The position numbers and the translations under genes were made by a program. The notes under the pieces were generated by a model. That model saw nothing but the letters and a program-made list of their open reading frames with translations. It made no database searches and was not told where the DNA came from. A stretch of DNA of 64,000 nt from Enterovibrio sp045679545 (lineage in GTDB: Bacteria; Pseudomonadota; Gammaproteobacteria; Enterobacterales; Vibrionaceae), in NCBI RefSeq assembly GCF_045679545.1, contig NZ_CP166195.1:620001-684000 (forward strand), written 5' to 3'. How positions within the stretch are numbered: the stretch's first letter is position 1; each line of letters starts with the position of its first letter. Shown piece by piece: positions 34,879-43,596 of this stretch.

Positions 34879-36015
34879 TTAATCCGTCGATGGATAGTGC
34901 TGCACTAAAGCTTTTTCACGCCGCCACGCCTTATAAAGCGAAATCAATGTCGGTACCTTGTGACCCGATTTACGCTGTAAATCGCCAATTTCAAACAAGA
35001 TACGATACTGTTCTAACAAGGTTGAGAAGGCGTCTTTTAGCGTCGCGCCTCTATCCCAGATATGGGCAGCCTCACTACTCGCACCATTGACTTCGATAAG
35101 CGCAAAGTCGTCACCGCGCATGAGGCTTTCAATATCACGGAACTTGAGATCGATACGCCCGTAGTGATAACCGGGAAAGTCATCGAAAATTTCATCCAGC
35201 CTTTCCACCAAGGCGTCAGTGATGTATTCACTGCCATTTCTAAAGATAGCGCCTCGACAATGACTACCTGCAAACGCCAACCTAAATGTTTCACCAGCCG
35301 CTAACACCAAATCGAGCCTGTCTTCATGCCTAGCGCGATACAGATGGCGTAATTTTCCAGCACGGGGGTCATCATCAATTAACTGCGCTAACGATCGTTT
35401 CCCATCGCCCACCACAAACGGGTTGTACTTCAGCGTGAGTGAAAATATCCGACCACGCTTTTCGCCAGGATAACGCACGTAAAACACGCCTGCTTCGGCG
35501 TTGTAAGGGGCTTTCTTTTGCAGCATGAGTCGCGCCCCATCAGGGAAAAGGCGCAGATATTCTTCTAATTCAGCCTTGTTCTCGACCAAACGTACGCCCG
35601 CACCACGACACCCTAAATCCGGTTTTGCTACCACAGGAAAACCTAACCCTGCTTGATGTAACGCCGCGAGCGCTTGATGCGCTTGCGTTTCTGCTGACAC
35701 GGTCGATTTTTCCCACATCACATAAGGCAAAATCCACGGCTTGGCTATTTCTCCTGCCAACGACAAAATCGCGTCTTTGGATTCCCCCACCATGCCACTT
35801 AACTCAATACCAGGATTGGCGATGAGGGGTAAACTTGCACTGCGATATTTAATGCCGTGCCAAATCCATTGCACAGCTACAGGTGTGTAAAACACCCAAC
35901 CAGGCCAAAATTCAAATGCGGAAACAGGGTTACCATCCATGTTAAGCGGCGGCATTCCATGGTTAACAGGCAGAGCCGGTGCTGTTTTTTCTTCCACCAA
36001 TTTTAATGTGTGCAA
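34879..36015 (-). CDS. ATP-grasp enzyme (D-Ala-D-Ala ligase/glutamate-ligase-like)
   Basis: A 378-residue soluble ligase candidate. The ATP-grasp core is seen in GFPVVAKPDLGCRGAGVRLV (about residues 126-145), a carboxylate-binding segment YHYGRIDLKF and the metal-binding FALIEVNGASSEAAHIWD. Such enzymes join a carboxylate to an amine or thiol through an acyl phosphate. The N-terminus carries aromatic segments (FEFWPGWVFYTPVAVQWIW) that may associate with the membrane. Its first codons overlap the end of the upstream DedA-family gene by 13 bases. The substrate is unknown. Confidence 0.82.
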   Translation of the reverse strand: MHTLKLVEEKTAPALPVNHGMPPLNMDGNPVSAFEFWPGWVFYTPVAVQWIWHGIKYRSASLPLIANPGIELSGMVGESKDAILSLAGEIAKPWILPYVMWEKSTVSAETQAHQALAALHQAGLGFPVVAKPDLGCRGAGVRLVENKAELEEYLRLFPDGARLMLQKKAPYNAEAGVFYVRYPGEKRGRIFSLTLKYNPFVVGDGKRSLAQLIDDDPRAGKLRHLYRARHEDRLDLVLAAGETFRLAFAGSHCRGAIFRNGSEYITDALVERLDEIFDDFPGYHYGRIDLKFRDIESLMRGDDFALIEVNGASSEAAHIWDRGATLKDAFSTLLEQYRILFEIGDLQRKSGHKVPTLISLYKAWRREKALVQHYPSTD

Positions 36016-36581
36016 ACCGCTTTCTCCTTAAGCTTGTTGCCTGCAAAACGGTTAATTGCAATAAGCAAAATCAATACGATAGGGATGAGCGCCCAACTGA
36101 TATTGCTGTTGACCCACTCGATCGCCCCGAGTTGGTAAACCAAGGTAAACACAATGGCTGTCCATAGTGCGGTCGCCAATAATACGGCGGGCAAAAATGC
36201 GCGAAGCCCAACGCGGAAAAAACCACTCAGGCAAAAACCCACAAAGCGCAAACCAGGAACGAAGCGGATGAGGAAAAGATTACTGACCGCATGTGCACGT
36301 AATTTTTTGCGAATAAGCCTAACGCTCGGCTTGGTCAGCAGGAATCCGCGCAACCTTCGCCACTTTCTCGCCCAAAGCCCCAGCGCATATAAACCGACAT
36401 CACCACTGGCAATACCCACAAAAATCGAAAGCAATGCCATAGGCGCTGACATCACCCCCTGAGACGCGGCAACACTCGCGGTAATAATGGCAAGATCTTC
36501 AAGCAGGTATGACAGTAAGATCACAGCAAAAAAGAGCGTTAGCGGTGAATACTGTAAAAGGGTTGTCGTTATGTCATTCAA
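36003..36581 (-). CDS. DedA/SNARE-associated (VTT) family membrane protein
   Basis: A 192-residue inner-membrane protein with four to five hydrophobic segments. The motifs GIASGDVGLYALGLWA and FLIRFVPGLRFVGFCLSGFF carry the Arg-Pro-Gly pattern of the DedA/VTT family; some members flip phosphatidylethanolamine or undecaprenyl phosphate. The 3' end overlaps an ATP-grasp gene by 13 bases, so the two are likely one operon; a role in modifying or moving a membrane lipid is possible but inferred. The Shine-Dalgarno sequence is weak. Confidence 0.85.
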   Translation of the reverse strand: MNDITTTLLQYSPLTLFFAVILLSYLLEDLAIITASVAASQGVMSAPMALLSIFVGIASGDVGLYALGLWARKWRRLRGFLLTKPSVRLIRKKLRAHAVSNLFLIRFVPGLRFVGFCLSGFFRVGLRAFLPAVLLATALWTAIVFTLVYQLGAIEWVNSNISWALIPIVLILLIAINRFAGNKLKEKAVCTH

Positions 36582-36827
36582 AGAGTTGGCCTACATGGCT
36601 GTTGTTCACTTAGAGAATAGACAGGATCAGACTCATTTCGCTTTCAGATTTTTCATAAAGTCTTAAAATTCACAAAAATAGGACACTGCATACTCCAATT
36701 TTGTACCACCACCTCAGATTTGCGGATGTCGACTTGTCTATGCTCACGGCTATTTTCGCGGTGTGATTAACGTGACAAACTGAAGCGACACTTACCCAAC
36801 GACGCTTACCTAACGAGTAAAAACAGC

Positions 36828-37190
36828 ATGAAAGAGACATCAGCATCCCCTTTTCTTCGCTTGCAGAATGAAATGGAAGACTTCGCCAAAGCGCGAGATT
36901 GGGAGCAATTCCACAACCCCAAAAACCTTGTTATGGCTTTAAGCGGTGAGGTGGGCGAGTTGGCGGAATTGTTTCAGTGGTTAACGCCAGAACAAGCCGC
37001 AGATTTTCCCGCAGAAAAGAAAGAAGCCTTGGCACATGAACTGGCAGACATTCAGCTTTATCTGCTTCGGATTGCCGCAAAATGCAACGTTGATCTCGAA
37101 GACGCCTGTGATAAAAAGCTCGCGCTTAACCATGAAAAATACCCCATAGAAAAGTGCTTTGGTCGCGCGGTGAAATACAACGAGCTGTAA
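36828..37190 (+). CDS. MazG-like nucleotide pyrophosphohydrolase (RS21-C6/dCTPase type)
   Basis: A 120-residue all-helical protein. It carries the metal-binding ExxE...ExxD arrangement of the MazG superfamily in LSGEVGELAELFQW (about residues 40-53) and ALAHELADIQLYLLRIA (about 71-87). This subgroup hydrolyses (d)NTPs to monophosphate and pyrophosphate and cleanses nucleotide pools. Length matches single-domain members. It stands alone after a divergent gap of about 245 bases from the DedA gene. Confidence 0.88.
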   Translation: MKETSASPFLRLQNEMEDFAKARDWEQFHNPKNLVMALSGEVGELAELFQWLTPEQAADFPAEKKEALAHELADIQLYLLRIAAKCNVDLEDACDKKLALNHEKYPIEKCFGRAVKYNEL

Positions 37191-37262
37191 ATCCCCTCGC
37201 TACAAACGACTAAAAAGCCTAATTTCGCATCCCATTAATGAGACTTAGGCTAAACTTTTCCA

Positions 37263-37317
37263 ATGAGCACACACATATCGCGGTCCCCCTTTGGGCGGCG
37301 GCTAGGGTAGTGCTCAT
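37263..37317 (+). promoter_or_regulatory. Structured element upstream of the MASE1-GGDEF-EAL gene
   Basis: A perfect 8-bp outer stem (ATGAGCAC 37263-37270 / GTGCTCAT 37310-37317) encloses a 39-base G/C-rich core (CGCGGTCCCCCTTTGGGCGG) that can fold further. It lies 80 bases before the start codon. It does not match the c-di-GMP (GEMM) riboswitch pattern or any other class I know. It could also act as a terminator for the upstream MazG-like gene, but lacks a T-run. Confidence 0.35.
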
Positions 37318-37350
37318 CTAATCCCGCTAGCAGTCAGGATAAGCAATTAA

Positions 37351-37386
37351 TTTTTCACCATTAAACAATTTTTCACCATTAAACAA
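37351..37386 (+). repeat. Perfect 18-bp tandem duplication
   Basis: TTTTTCACCATTAAACAA occurs twice back to back (37351-37368 and 37369-37386), ending 11 bases before the start codon of the MASE1-GGDEF-EAL gene. It abuts the Shine-Dalgarno region (GGATGAG). Confidence 0.9.
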
Positions 37387-37397
37387 TGGATGAGTAG

Positions 37398-40300
37398 ATG
37401 ACACTCTCTGACGAGCAGGCACATTCTAAAGACTTGTTTCCAGACGATGCCTTGCTCACACGGGCGATCCTGCTTTTTATTGCCTGCTTAACCCTTTCGC
37501 TTACATGTATCTACTTGCTTAGGCAACCGGGTAGCGCAGCGTTCACTTGGTACGCGAATGGCTTTGCCATCGCGATGGTTGCACTTGCCCCCCAGTCACA
37601 GCGATTGGCGCTCATTGGCAGTGCATTCGTGGCTATTTTGCTGGCAAATCTCCTCTTTGGTGATACACCCTTTCAAAGCATTCAACTGGCACTCTCCAAC
37701 ACCGCCACGATAACCGCAGGAAGCTATTCACTCGTTTATGCCAGCAGACACGCATCACCATTTCTGTCCATGCCGAGTTTTTTCCTTTTCATCGGCCTCA
37801 CTGTTACCCTCAGCCCGTTGCTTGGCGCTATCGCAGGTGGCTTTACGTTGCACCAAGCGCTGGACATTCCGTTTCAAAACCTAGCATTGGCTTGGTATTT
37901 CGGCGACGTAATCGGCATTTTAGCCATTACCCCTGTGACTTATGTTTTGTTAAAACGGCCAATCGAACTGCCATCGTCGTTCTCCAAAGTGAAAACGATG
38001 AGCTTGATATGCGGTATCACCCTGCTGTCCGGCTACCTTCTTTCACATATGACATACCCTTTCATCGCAATCGCGTTTGCATTAACTTTCGCCTGCGCAA
38101 TCTTGGATCGACTATCCGCGTTTATTACCGCATTTCTGGTGTCATTTGTTCTCGATATTCTGCTCATTTCACCATCAACCAATCTCACCCTCACGGACGT
38201 TGCCGTTAATCCCGGGAACTTGTTGCCGCCGATAGCGGGTGCGATGTTGATTGGTATTTTACTGGCGGTGAAATCTGCCAAGCTGCGGCAAATTCAGAAA
38301 ATGAGTGATGAGAAAGCGGCCTTATTTTCTGGTGCGATGAATACGTCAGTGATCGGCATGGTCATCATGTCACCTGAAGGCAACATGATTAAAGCTAACC
38401 GCAGTTTCCTTGCCTTTGTCGGCCTGAGCGACGAAGCGCTTCAAAAAAAGAATTTCTATCAACTGATTTTTCATTCAGACAAACACAACCTTAATGAGCA
38501 ATGCCAAAAACTGATAGATGAAGAAACCGACAACTTCCAACTGGCATTACGTTTTTTAACCAAAAACAAGCACGTTGTGTGGGCAAAAATTGGCGTTTCT
38601 GCGGTCAAGGACCGTTGGACTGAAGATGTGATTCATTTTGTCTATCAAATACAAAACATCGACAAAGAGCGCCGCATTGATGCGGAGCGAAGCATATGGG
38701 CTCAGAAGTTTGAATTTGCGCTGGGCATAAACCGTATTGCGGTTTATGAAATGGAGTGCCACACCAAGTACATGCACCTTTCAGAAAATGCGTATCAATC
38801 CATCGGCATTCACGCTCACAACGTTAAACGTTTGTATGAGTGGATGGCGCTCATTCATCCTGAAGATCTCAGAGAGTACCAACATTCTGTCTCTCGCATC
38901 GGTTTAGAACCCGTTGCCATGGAATATCGCTTACTTGACGATGAACAAACCTATCGATGGATACGCGATTGCAGCCAGCCCATTGAACAAGCGCCTCACA
39001 ATACAACCAAGATTGTGATTGGCACGATTACGGACATTAGCCATGAACACAACGCATCGAATGATAACAAGTCGCTGGATCGCCTTGCATTGGCGTTAAA
39101 ATCTGCGCAGTTCGGCGTTTGGGAATACGACCCTTACAACGATGTACTGTTTTGGAATTCTGAAATGTACACAATGTTTGGGATGCAAATTGGCGAGTTC
39201 ATTGATAAGCGCATGTGGCGCAACTTGCTTCATCCTCATGATCGCCGCCAATTTGATTCCATGTTCACTCTGGCGAACAATGAATCTCACTACCAGACCC
39301 ATGTCAGGCGTATGCTAGATGGTGAGGATGGTCTTCATCATTCAATCATGGTCAAAATCACCAACGACGGAGTGCAATCACATTTGGTCGGTGTCTGCGC
39401 ACTCACGCCAAACCCCTCAGCGCCACAGCGACAAGCAACTGCACAGACGCAGCTTGCCTCCGCCATTCATGCTGTCAGTGAAGGTATTATCGTGTTGGAC
39501 ACCCATCTCAATATCCAAGTGATCAACCAAAGTGCCCGCGATATTACCCATTGCACCGCTGAAAGTATTGGCAAAAGTATCGATGCTTGTTTCACTTTGT
39601 TTGATGATGACACTTTGCTAACGTTTGAATATTTACTGATACGAGAACCTAGTGATGATTTTCTACAGGGCAAGGCATTCTGGCTCCAGACCAATCAAGG
39701 CCTAGACGTTCAAGTTGCGTTGTCGGTCAAGCCTGCGCTATCAGAAGGCGGTACACTCGATGGGTGGATTCTTACGCTACAACACACAGCGAAAGCCAGT
39801 TGGATGGACAGATCCGACAACGATTTACGATTGGATAGAGTCACTGGCCTGCCCAATCGCCGCGATTTCGAACATGTCTTACAGCACCATATTGATACGC
39901 TTGCACATAAGCAGGGGGAGCACACCCTTGCAGTCGTTGAATTGCAGGGGTTAGGGGCGCTGACCGATTCACTCGGTCGACCTGCACGTGATCAGGTGAT
40001 CAAATCTGCAGCACTGGTTCTTAAAGTCAGTGCACACAAAACGGGATACCTAGCGCGGATCAGCGATGACAGGTTTGCTATTTTGCTCCAACACTGCTCG
40101 CCATCTCATGCGATTGAAGTCGCTAAAGAAATCACCATCAAATTGAACCAGATCAAGTACACCCACAATACGGAGGCGTTCTCAATAGAAAGCGCCATCG
40201 GCCTTGCTGCTGCGGATTCGATAGACATTCTCCCTTTGCAATTGCTGTACCACGCTGAAGTTGCCTTGGCACTTGCCGTTGAGGGTGACACACCCAAAGT

Positions 40301-41141
40301 GTCACTCTTTGATGAATCAACATTGAAGAAAAGTATGCAGCTCAGCAGAGATAATCTGTTGCAACAAATCGACACAGCGATTGATCAAAACTCATTCACT
40401 TTGCTTTGTATGCCGATTGTCCCTCGACGTAACGGCCTTTCAACATGGCATGAACTTTTGATCAGAATGATCACAGAAGAGGGGCAGTTACTGCTTCCTA
40501 ACCAGTTTTTCACTGCCGCTGAGCAGACAGGACGCCTGATAAATATTGAACGCTGGGTTTTCACTGAAGTACTGGAGAACCAAGCTCAGGCGCTGCATAG
40601 CGCCAATTTGTCTGTCGCTATCAACATTTCATCAGAGGCTTTTTACAACAGCGCCTTTATTGAGCATTGCACGGCACTGATCAAGCAAAGCGTGCTACCT
40701 GCTTCGAATCTGTGTATCGAAGTCAAAGAAGGCACACTGCTGATAGACCTCATCAAAGCCAGAGAGATCATCTCAGCCTTCCGTGCACTGGGTTGTGAGA
40801 TAGCTATTGATAATTTCGGTTCAGAGCTCACCTCGTTCACCCATTTGAAAACACTCAACATCACTATGCTGAAAATTGATGGCAGCATTATTTCTCTGAT
40901 GCGATCGAGTCGCGTTGAAAAACGTATCGTCGAATCCATCAAACAGATTGGCGATACCCTCAACATCAAAACTGCCGCGCAGAAAGTCAACAATGAAGAT
41001 GACTATCAGCAAGTACAAGCTGCCGGGCTCGACTACACGCAAGGCTATGTGTTTGGTGAACCGCTTCCGCTTTCTCGCGTCATCAGTTCAGCAAAAGCGG
41101 GGATCAGTAACAGACTCATGTTCCCAAAATCTGCCAGCTAA
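37398..41141 (+). CDS. MASE1-PAS-GGDEF-EAL membrane protein with altered catalytic motifs
   Basis: A 1247-residue inner-membrane signalling protein. Residues about 20-300 form a MASE1-type multi-helix sensor. PAS-like domains follow (about 305-420, 430-550, 560-675, 685-800), then GGDEF (about 810-960) and EAL (about 975-1235). The GGDEF signature is replaced by SDDRF (889-893), so cyclase activity is unlikely. The EAL domain keeps Glu in ELLIR (from 1019), NISSE, EVKEGT and LKID, but DDFGTG reads DNFGSE and AEGVET reads AQKVNN. It is therefore more likely a c-di-GMP receptor or scaffold than a strong enzyme. Monocistronic; preceded by a tandem repeat and a hairpin. Confidence 0.9.
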   Translation: MTLSDEQAHSKDLFPDDALLTRAILLFIACLTLSLTCIYLLRQPGSAAFTWYANGFAIAMVALAPQSQRLALIGSAFVAILLANLLFGDTPFQSIQLALSNTATITAGSYSLVYASRHASPFLSMPSFFLFIGLTVTLSPLLGAIAGGFTLHQALDIPFQNLALAWYFGDVIGILAITPVTYVLLKRPIELPSSFSKVKTMSLICGITLLSGYLLSHMTYPFIAIAFALTFACAILDRLSAFITAFLVSFVLDILLISPSTNLTLTDVAVNPGNLLPPIAGAMLIGILLAVKSAKLRQIQKMSDEKAALFSGAMNTSVIGMVIMSPEGNMIKANRSFLAFVGLSDEALQKKNFYQLIFHSDKHNLNEQCQKLIDEETDNFQLALRFLTKNKHVVWAKIGVSAVKDRWTEDVIHFVYQIQNIDKERRIDAERSIWAQKFEFALGINRIAVYEMECHTKYMHLSENAYQSIGIHAHNVKRLYEWMALIHPEDLREYQHSVSRIGLEPVAMEYRLLDDEQTYRWIRDCSQPIEQAPHNTTKIVIGTITDISHEHNASNDNKSLDRLALALKSAQFGVWEYDPYNDVLFWNSEMYTMFGMQIGEFIDKRMWRNLLHPHDRRQFDSMFTLANNESHYQTHVRRMLDGEDGLHHSIMVKITNDGVQSHLVGVCALTPNPSAPQRQATAQTQLASAIHAVSEGIIVLDTHLNIQVINQSARDITHCTAESIGKSIDACFTLFDDDTLLTFEYLLIREPSDDFLQGKAFWLQTNQGLDVQVALSVKPALSEGGTLDGWILTLQHTAKASWMDRSDNDLRLDRVTGLPNRRDFEHVLQHHIDTLAHKQGEHTLAVVELQGLGALTDSLGRPARDQVIKSAALVLKVSAHKTGYLARISDDRFAILLQHCSPSHAIEVAKEITIKLNQIKYTHNTEAFSIESAIGLAAADSIDILPLQLLYHAEVALALAVEGDTPKVSLFDESTLKKSMQLSRDNLLQQIDTAIDQNSFTLLCMPIVPRRNGLSTWHELLIRMITEEGQLLLPNQFFTAAEQTGRLINIERWVFTEVLENQAQALHSANLSVAINISSEAFYNSAFIEHCTALIKQSVLPASNLCIEVKEGTLLIDLIKAREIISAFRALGCEIAIDNFGSELTSFTHLKTLNITMLKIDGSIISLMRSSRVEKRIVESIKQIGDTLNIKTAAQKVNNEDDYQQVQAAGLDYTQGYVFGEPLPLSRVISSAKAGISNRLMFPKSAS

Positions 41142-41261
41142 CACTCTCCAGCCACTCTTTCGCATCACAGCCTCACAATCCCTTCATTTTCATTTCGGTC
41201 TTTTTCGCCTTCAATGCTAACGTTGAACGACACGAATTGGACGCACAGCTAGGATTGGCAA

Positions 41262-42452
41262 ATGAAGAATTGTGACTATCTGATAATTGGTGCAGGCATT
41301 GTCGGGCTTAGCGTGGCGCATGAACTGCAAACTCGCTATCCCGATGCGCACGTCGTGGTGGTGGATAAAGAAGATCACGTCGCCAGTCATCAAACCGGTC
41401 GCAACAGCGGTGTGATTCACGCCGGTGTCTATTACACGCCGGGCAGCATGAAAGCCAAATTCTGTACCGAGGGGAACCTAGCGATTAAAGCGTTTTGCCG
41501 CGAGCACGACATTCCTTTTGAAGAGTGCGGCAAACTGCTGGTGGCCACGAATGACGTAGAACTTGGTCGCATGGAAGCATTAAAAACTCGCGCCCAAGAA
41601 AACGGATTGGAATTCGAGGTTTTAGACGCCGCGCAACTCCACCAGAAAGAACCCAACATTGAAGGCGTTGGCGCGATATTCGTGCCCTCAACGGGCATAG
41701 TCAGTTACCGCCAGATCTGCGAGAAACTCGGAACACTGATCAAGGAAGGTGGCGGCGAAGTTTTATTTAACGCCAGTGTTGAATACATACAAGAAACCAA
41801 TGAGGGCGTGACCGTTGTTGCCGGCACCCAGATCATACATGCAGACAAAGTGATTGCCTGCGGCGGTGTCATGTCAGACCGCATTGTGCGAATGCTCGGC
41901 AAAACGCCAGATTTTCAAATCGTGCCATTTCGCGGTGACTATTTCCAACTGCCGCCAAAACACAATGCGATTATTTCTAGCCTGATTTATCCCATTCCCG
42001 ATCCTGCACTGCCCTTTCTCGGCGTCCATCTCACCAAGATGATTGATGGCTCGGTCACCGTCGGCCCCAATGCGGTGTTAAGCCTTGCCCGGGAAGGATA
42101 CTCGCGGTTTTCATTTTCTTTTAAAGACACCGCAGAGATGCTGCAATACGTCGGTTTTTACCACGTTATCAGACGCAACTTTACTTCGGCGATGAAGGAG
42201 TTACGTAATGGGATATGGAAACCGGGTTATCTGAAGGAAGTACAGAAATACTGCCCGTCACTGACTCAAGAGGATTTACTCGCGTATCCTTCCGGTATTC
42301 GAGCGCAGGCGGTCTATCAAAACGGCGACATGGTGGACGATTTCTTATTCCATCAAACCCCACGCACCTTGGTGGTATGCAATGCGCCATCGCCTGCCGC
42401 CACGTCATGCTTTCCGATTGCGAGCTTCATTGTTGATAAATTAGACGCATAG
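41262..42452 (+). CDS. lhgO: L-2-hydroxyglutarate oxidase
   Basis: A 396-residue flavoprotein. The FAD-binding motif GAGIVGLSVAHEL is at residues 10-22, followed by the DAO-family signature HQTGRNSGVIHAGVYY. The C-terminal part contains RGDYFQL and VTVGPNA, matching LhgO (YgaF) of E. coli in length and order. It oxidises L-2-hydroxyglutarate to 2-oxoglutarate, passing electrons to the membrane quinone pool. No csiD gene adjoins, so it is unlinked to the glutarate operon seen in enterics. A terminator follows at 42532. Confidence 0.94.
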   Translation: MKNCDYLIIGAGIVGLSVAHELQTRYPDAHVVVVDKEDHVASHQTGRNSGVIHAGVYYTPGSMKAKFCTEGNLAIKAFCREHDIPFEECGKLLVATNDVELGRMEALKTRAQENGLEFEVLDAAQLHQKEPNIEGVGAIFVPSTGIVSYRQICEKLGTLIKEGGGEVLFNASVEYIQETNEGVTVVAGTQIIHADKVIACGGVMSDRIVRMLGKTPDFQIVPFRGDYFQLPPKHNAIISSLIYPIPDPALPFLGVHLTKMIDGSVTVGPNAVLSLAREGYSRFSFSFKDTAEMLQYVGFYHVIRRNFTSAMKELRNGIWKPGYLKEVQKYCPSLTQEDLLAYPSGIRAQAVYQNGDMVDDFLFHQTPRTLVVCNAPSPAATSCFPIASFIVDKLDA

Positions 42453-42531
42453 AAATGGTTTGTTTCGAATGTAAACCACACAGGCAGTTATTAGCTTAAT
42501 ACACTACTCGCCAGAATCTGTTACTTGATTT

Positions 42532-42558
42532 GCCCCAGATGAGCCAATGGGGCTTTTT
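42532..42558 (+). terminator. Rho-independent terminator of lhgO
   Basis: A GCCCC / GGGGC stem with a 12-base loop and a run of five T, about 80 bases after the lhgO stop. Confidence 0.7.
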
Positions 42559-42858
42559 GAGCGCAGTGATAACAAAAAGATTGAGCTTGTTGTGGCGTTT
42601 AGGCGAGAGCGGTTGAATGTTGGGTCTATGCATACTAAAAAACAGAAACCCCCGCCTAGGCGAGGGTTTATGTATCGGCAGCACCATAATAGCTTGTTAT
42701 CGCCTTTGTATGGGCTGGCTGTATTCCGTGAATACAGTCTTAGTGCATCTCTACAAGTAAAATTGTAGGAGCGGGAACACATTGATCATAAGGTTTCATT
42801 ATGGATAAATCAACCTAGGTTTACATATTTGCGATACTTCTCGGTAGTTCAGCGCGAT
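42559..42858. other. Hairpin-rich intergenic region
   Basis: About 300 bases before the MazF-like gene, with no believable coding sequence on either strand. It holds two strong inverted repeats: AAACCCCCGCCTAGGCGAGGGTTT-type (42646-42669, described by its arms AAACCC/GGGTTT and CGCC/GGCG) and CTGTATTC-CGT-GAATACAG (42719-42737). It resembles neither an integron attC site nor an insertion-sequence end that I can identify. Confidence 0.4.
42646..42669 (-). terminator. Hairpin, possible terminator downstream of the MazF-like gene
   Basis: A nearly perfect 24-bp palindrome (arms AAACCC...CGCC and GGCG...GGGTTT). On the minus strand it is followed by CTGTTTTTTAG, a T-run, so it could end the leftward transcript of the MazF-like gene about 190 bases downstream of its stop. 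Confidence 0.55.
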
Positions 42859-43278
42859 TTACAGATGTTCACAAAGGTGTCCCAAATTCATGCCATGAAG
42901 TACGCAGCTAAGTACCTTCCTCATGTTTTCTCGGCTGAGACTCTGTTTAAAGTAAATGCGTTTTTGGTTGTCTCGCCCCAAACGAATGTAATCGAGTCGA
43001 TCAAATGAAACGGTGTAAAGCATATCTCCTTTTAACCATGTTTCTTTGCCCTGAAAAAAATCATCCCTAGGTAAAAATTTATCTTCAATATGCATGTGAT
43101 GGTTTAGAGTTGGCTCAGGCTTGGCCGTGCTTAAACACGCAATTTGAACCAGTTTTGGTCCCTTACGACTAGATCTTGTCACAATAACAGGGCGCCGCTT
43201 TACCATTTCAGGTTCTTTCATCCCTTTGAAATCGCACATTAGGATTTGCCCTACTTGCGGGGAGTACTGTATTGCCAA
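42859..43278 (-). CDS. Solitary PemK/MazF-family protein
   Basis: A 139-residue protein with the PemK/MazF opening GQILMCDFKG (residues 11-20), KRRPVIVTRSSRKG and a C-terminal helical tail. MazF/PemK toxins are RNases that cut mRNA and normally pair with an antitoxin. Translation starts at TTG, supported by AAAGGA about 7 bases upstream. No antitoxin-like frame was found within 300 bases on either side. It may be a solitary housekeeping variant, a toxin controlled from elsewhere, or the remnant of a mobile unit; the hairpin-rich flank would fit the last. Confidence 0.75.
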   Translation of the reverse strand: MAIQYSPQVGQILMCDFKGMKEPEMVKRRPVIVTRSSRKGPKLVQIACLSTAKPEPTLNHHMHIEDKFLPRDDFFQGKETWLKGDMLYTVSFDRLDYIRLGRDNQKRIYFKQSLSRENMRKVLSCVLHGMNLGHLCEHL

Positions 43279-43596
43279 ACTAGTTCCTTTTTTATAAGAG
43301 TCATATGAGCAAAGTTGCTTAACTGTAAATGTTGTTTACTATTTTCTAGCTTGTTATGCAAATAGTGAGGCGATAACTAATTGTGTGCCTCTCAAAGAAT
43401 ATTTAGGGTTCGATGCTCTGTTGGCGACTCGACCTCCTCGATTCAATATCCTTGTGCAAACACGCAAAACGCTCCTTCAATCAATAAAAAATACCGCAAA
43501 TCTTCCTCGGCAATCCTGTCTTGATGTCTGTTGAGATAGCATTTTGCTAGAAAATGCTCATAATCTGGCTACAAAATACTTAAAGAAAAATGACCT
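43279..43596. other. Intergenic region between divergent genes
   Basis: 318 bases separate the leftward MazF-like gene and the rightward zinc-ribbon candidate. No antitoxin-sized reading frame with a ribosome-binding site was seen on the minus strand. Promoters for both genes should lie here. Confidence 0.4.

Noticed and set aside
37263..37317. c-di-GMP (GEMM) riboswitch
   Set aside because: The element lacks the GEMM core (GCACAGGGCAAACC-like segment and GAAA loop) and is too short; kept only as an unclassified structured element.
42547..42858. Integron attC site or insertion-sequence remnant next to the MazF-like gene
   Set aside because: No GTTRRRY/RYYYAAC core pair and no transposase-like frame or terminal repeats with target duplication were found; only local palindromes are present.
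43400..43450. A tRNA-like T-arm (GGTTCGATGC) in the gap upstream of the zinc-ribbon gene
   Set aside because: No matching acceptor, D or anticodon arms could be placed around it on either strand.
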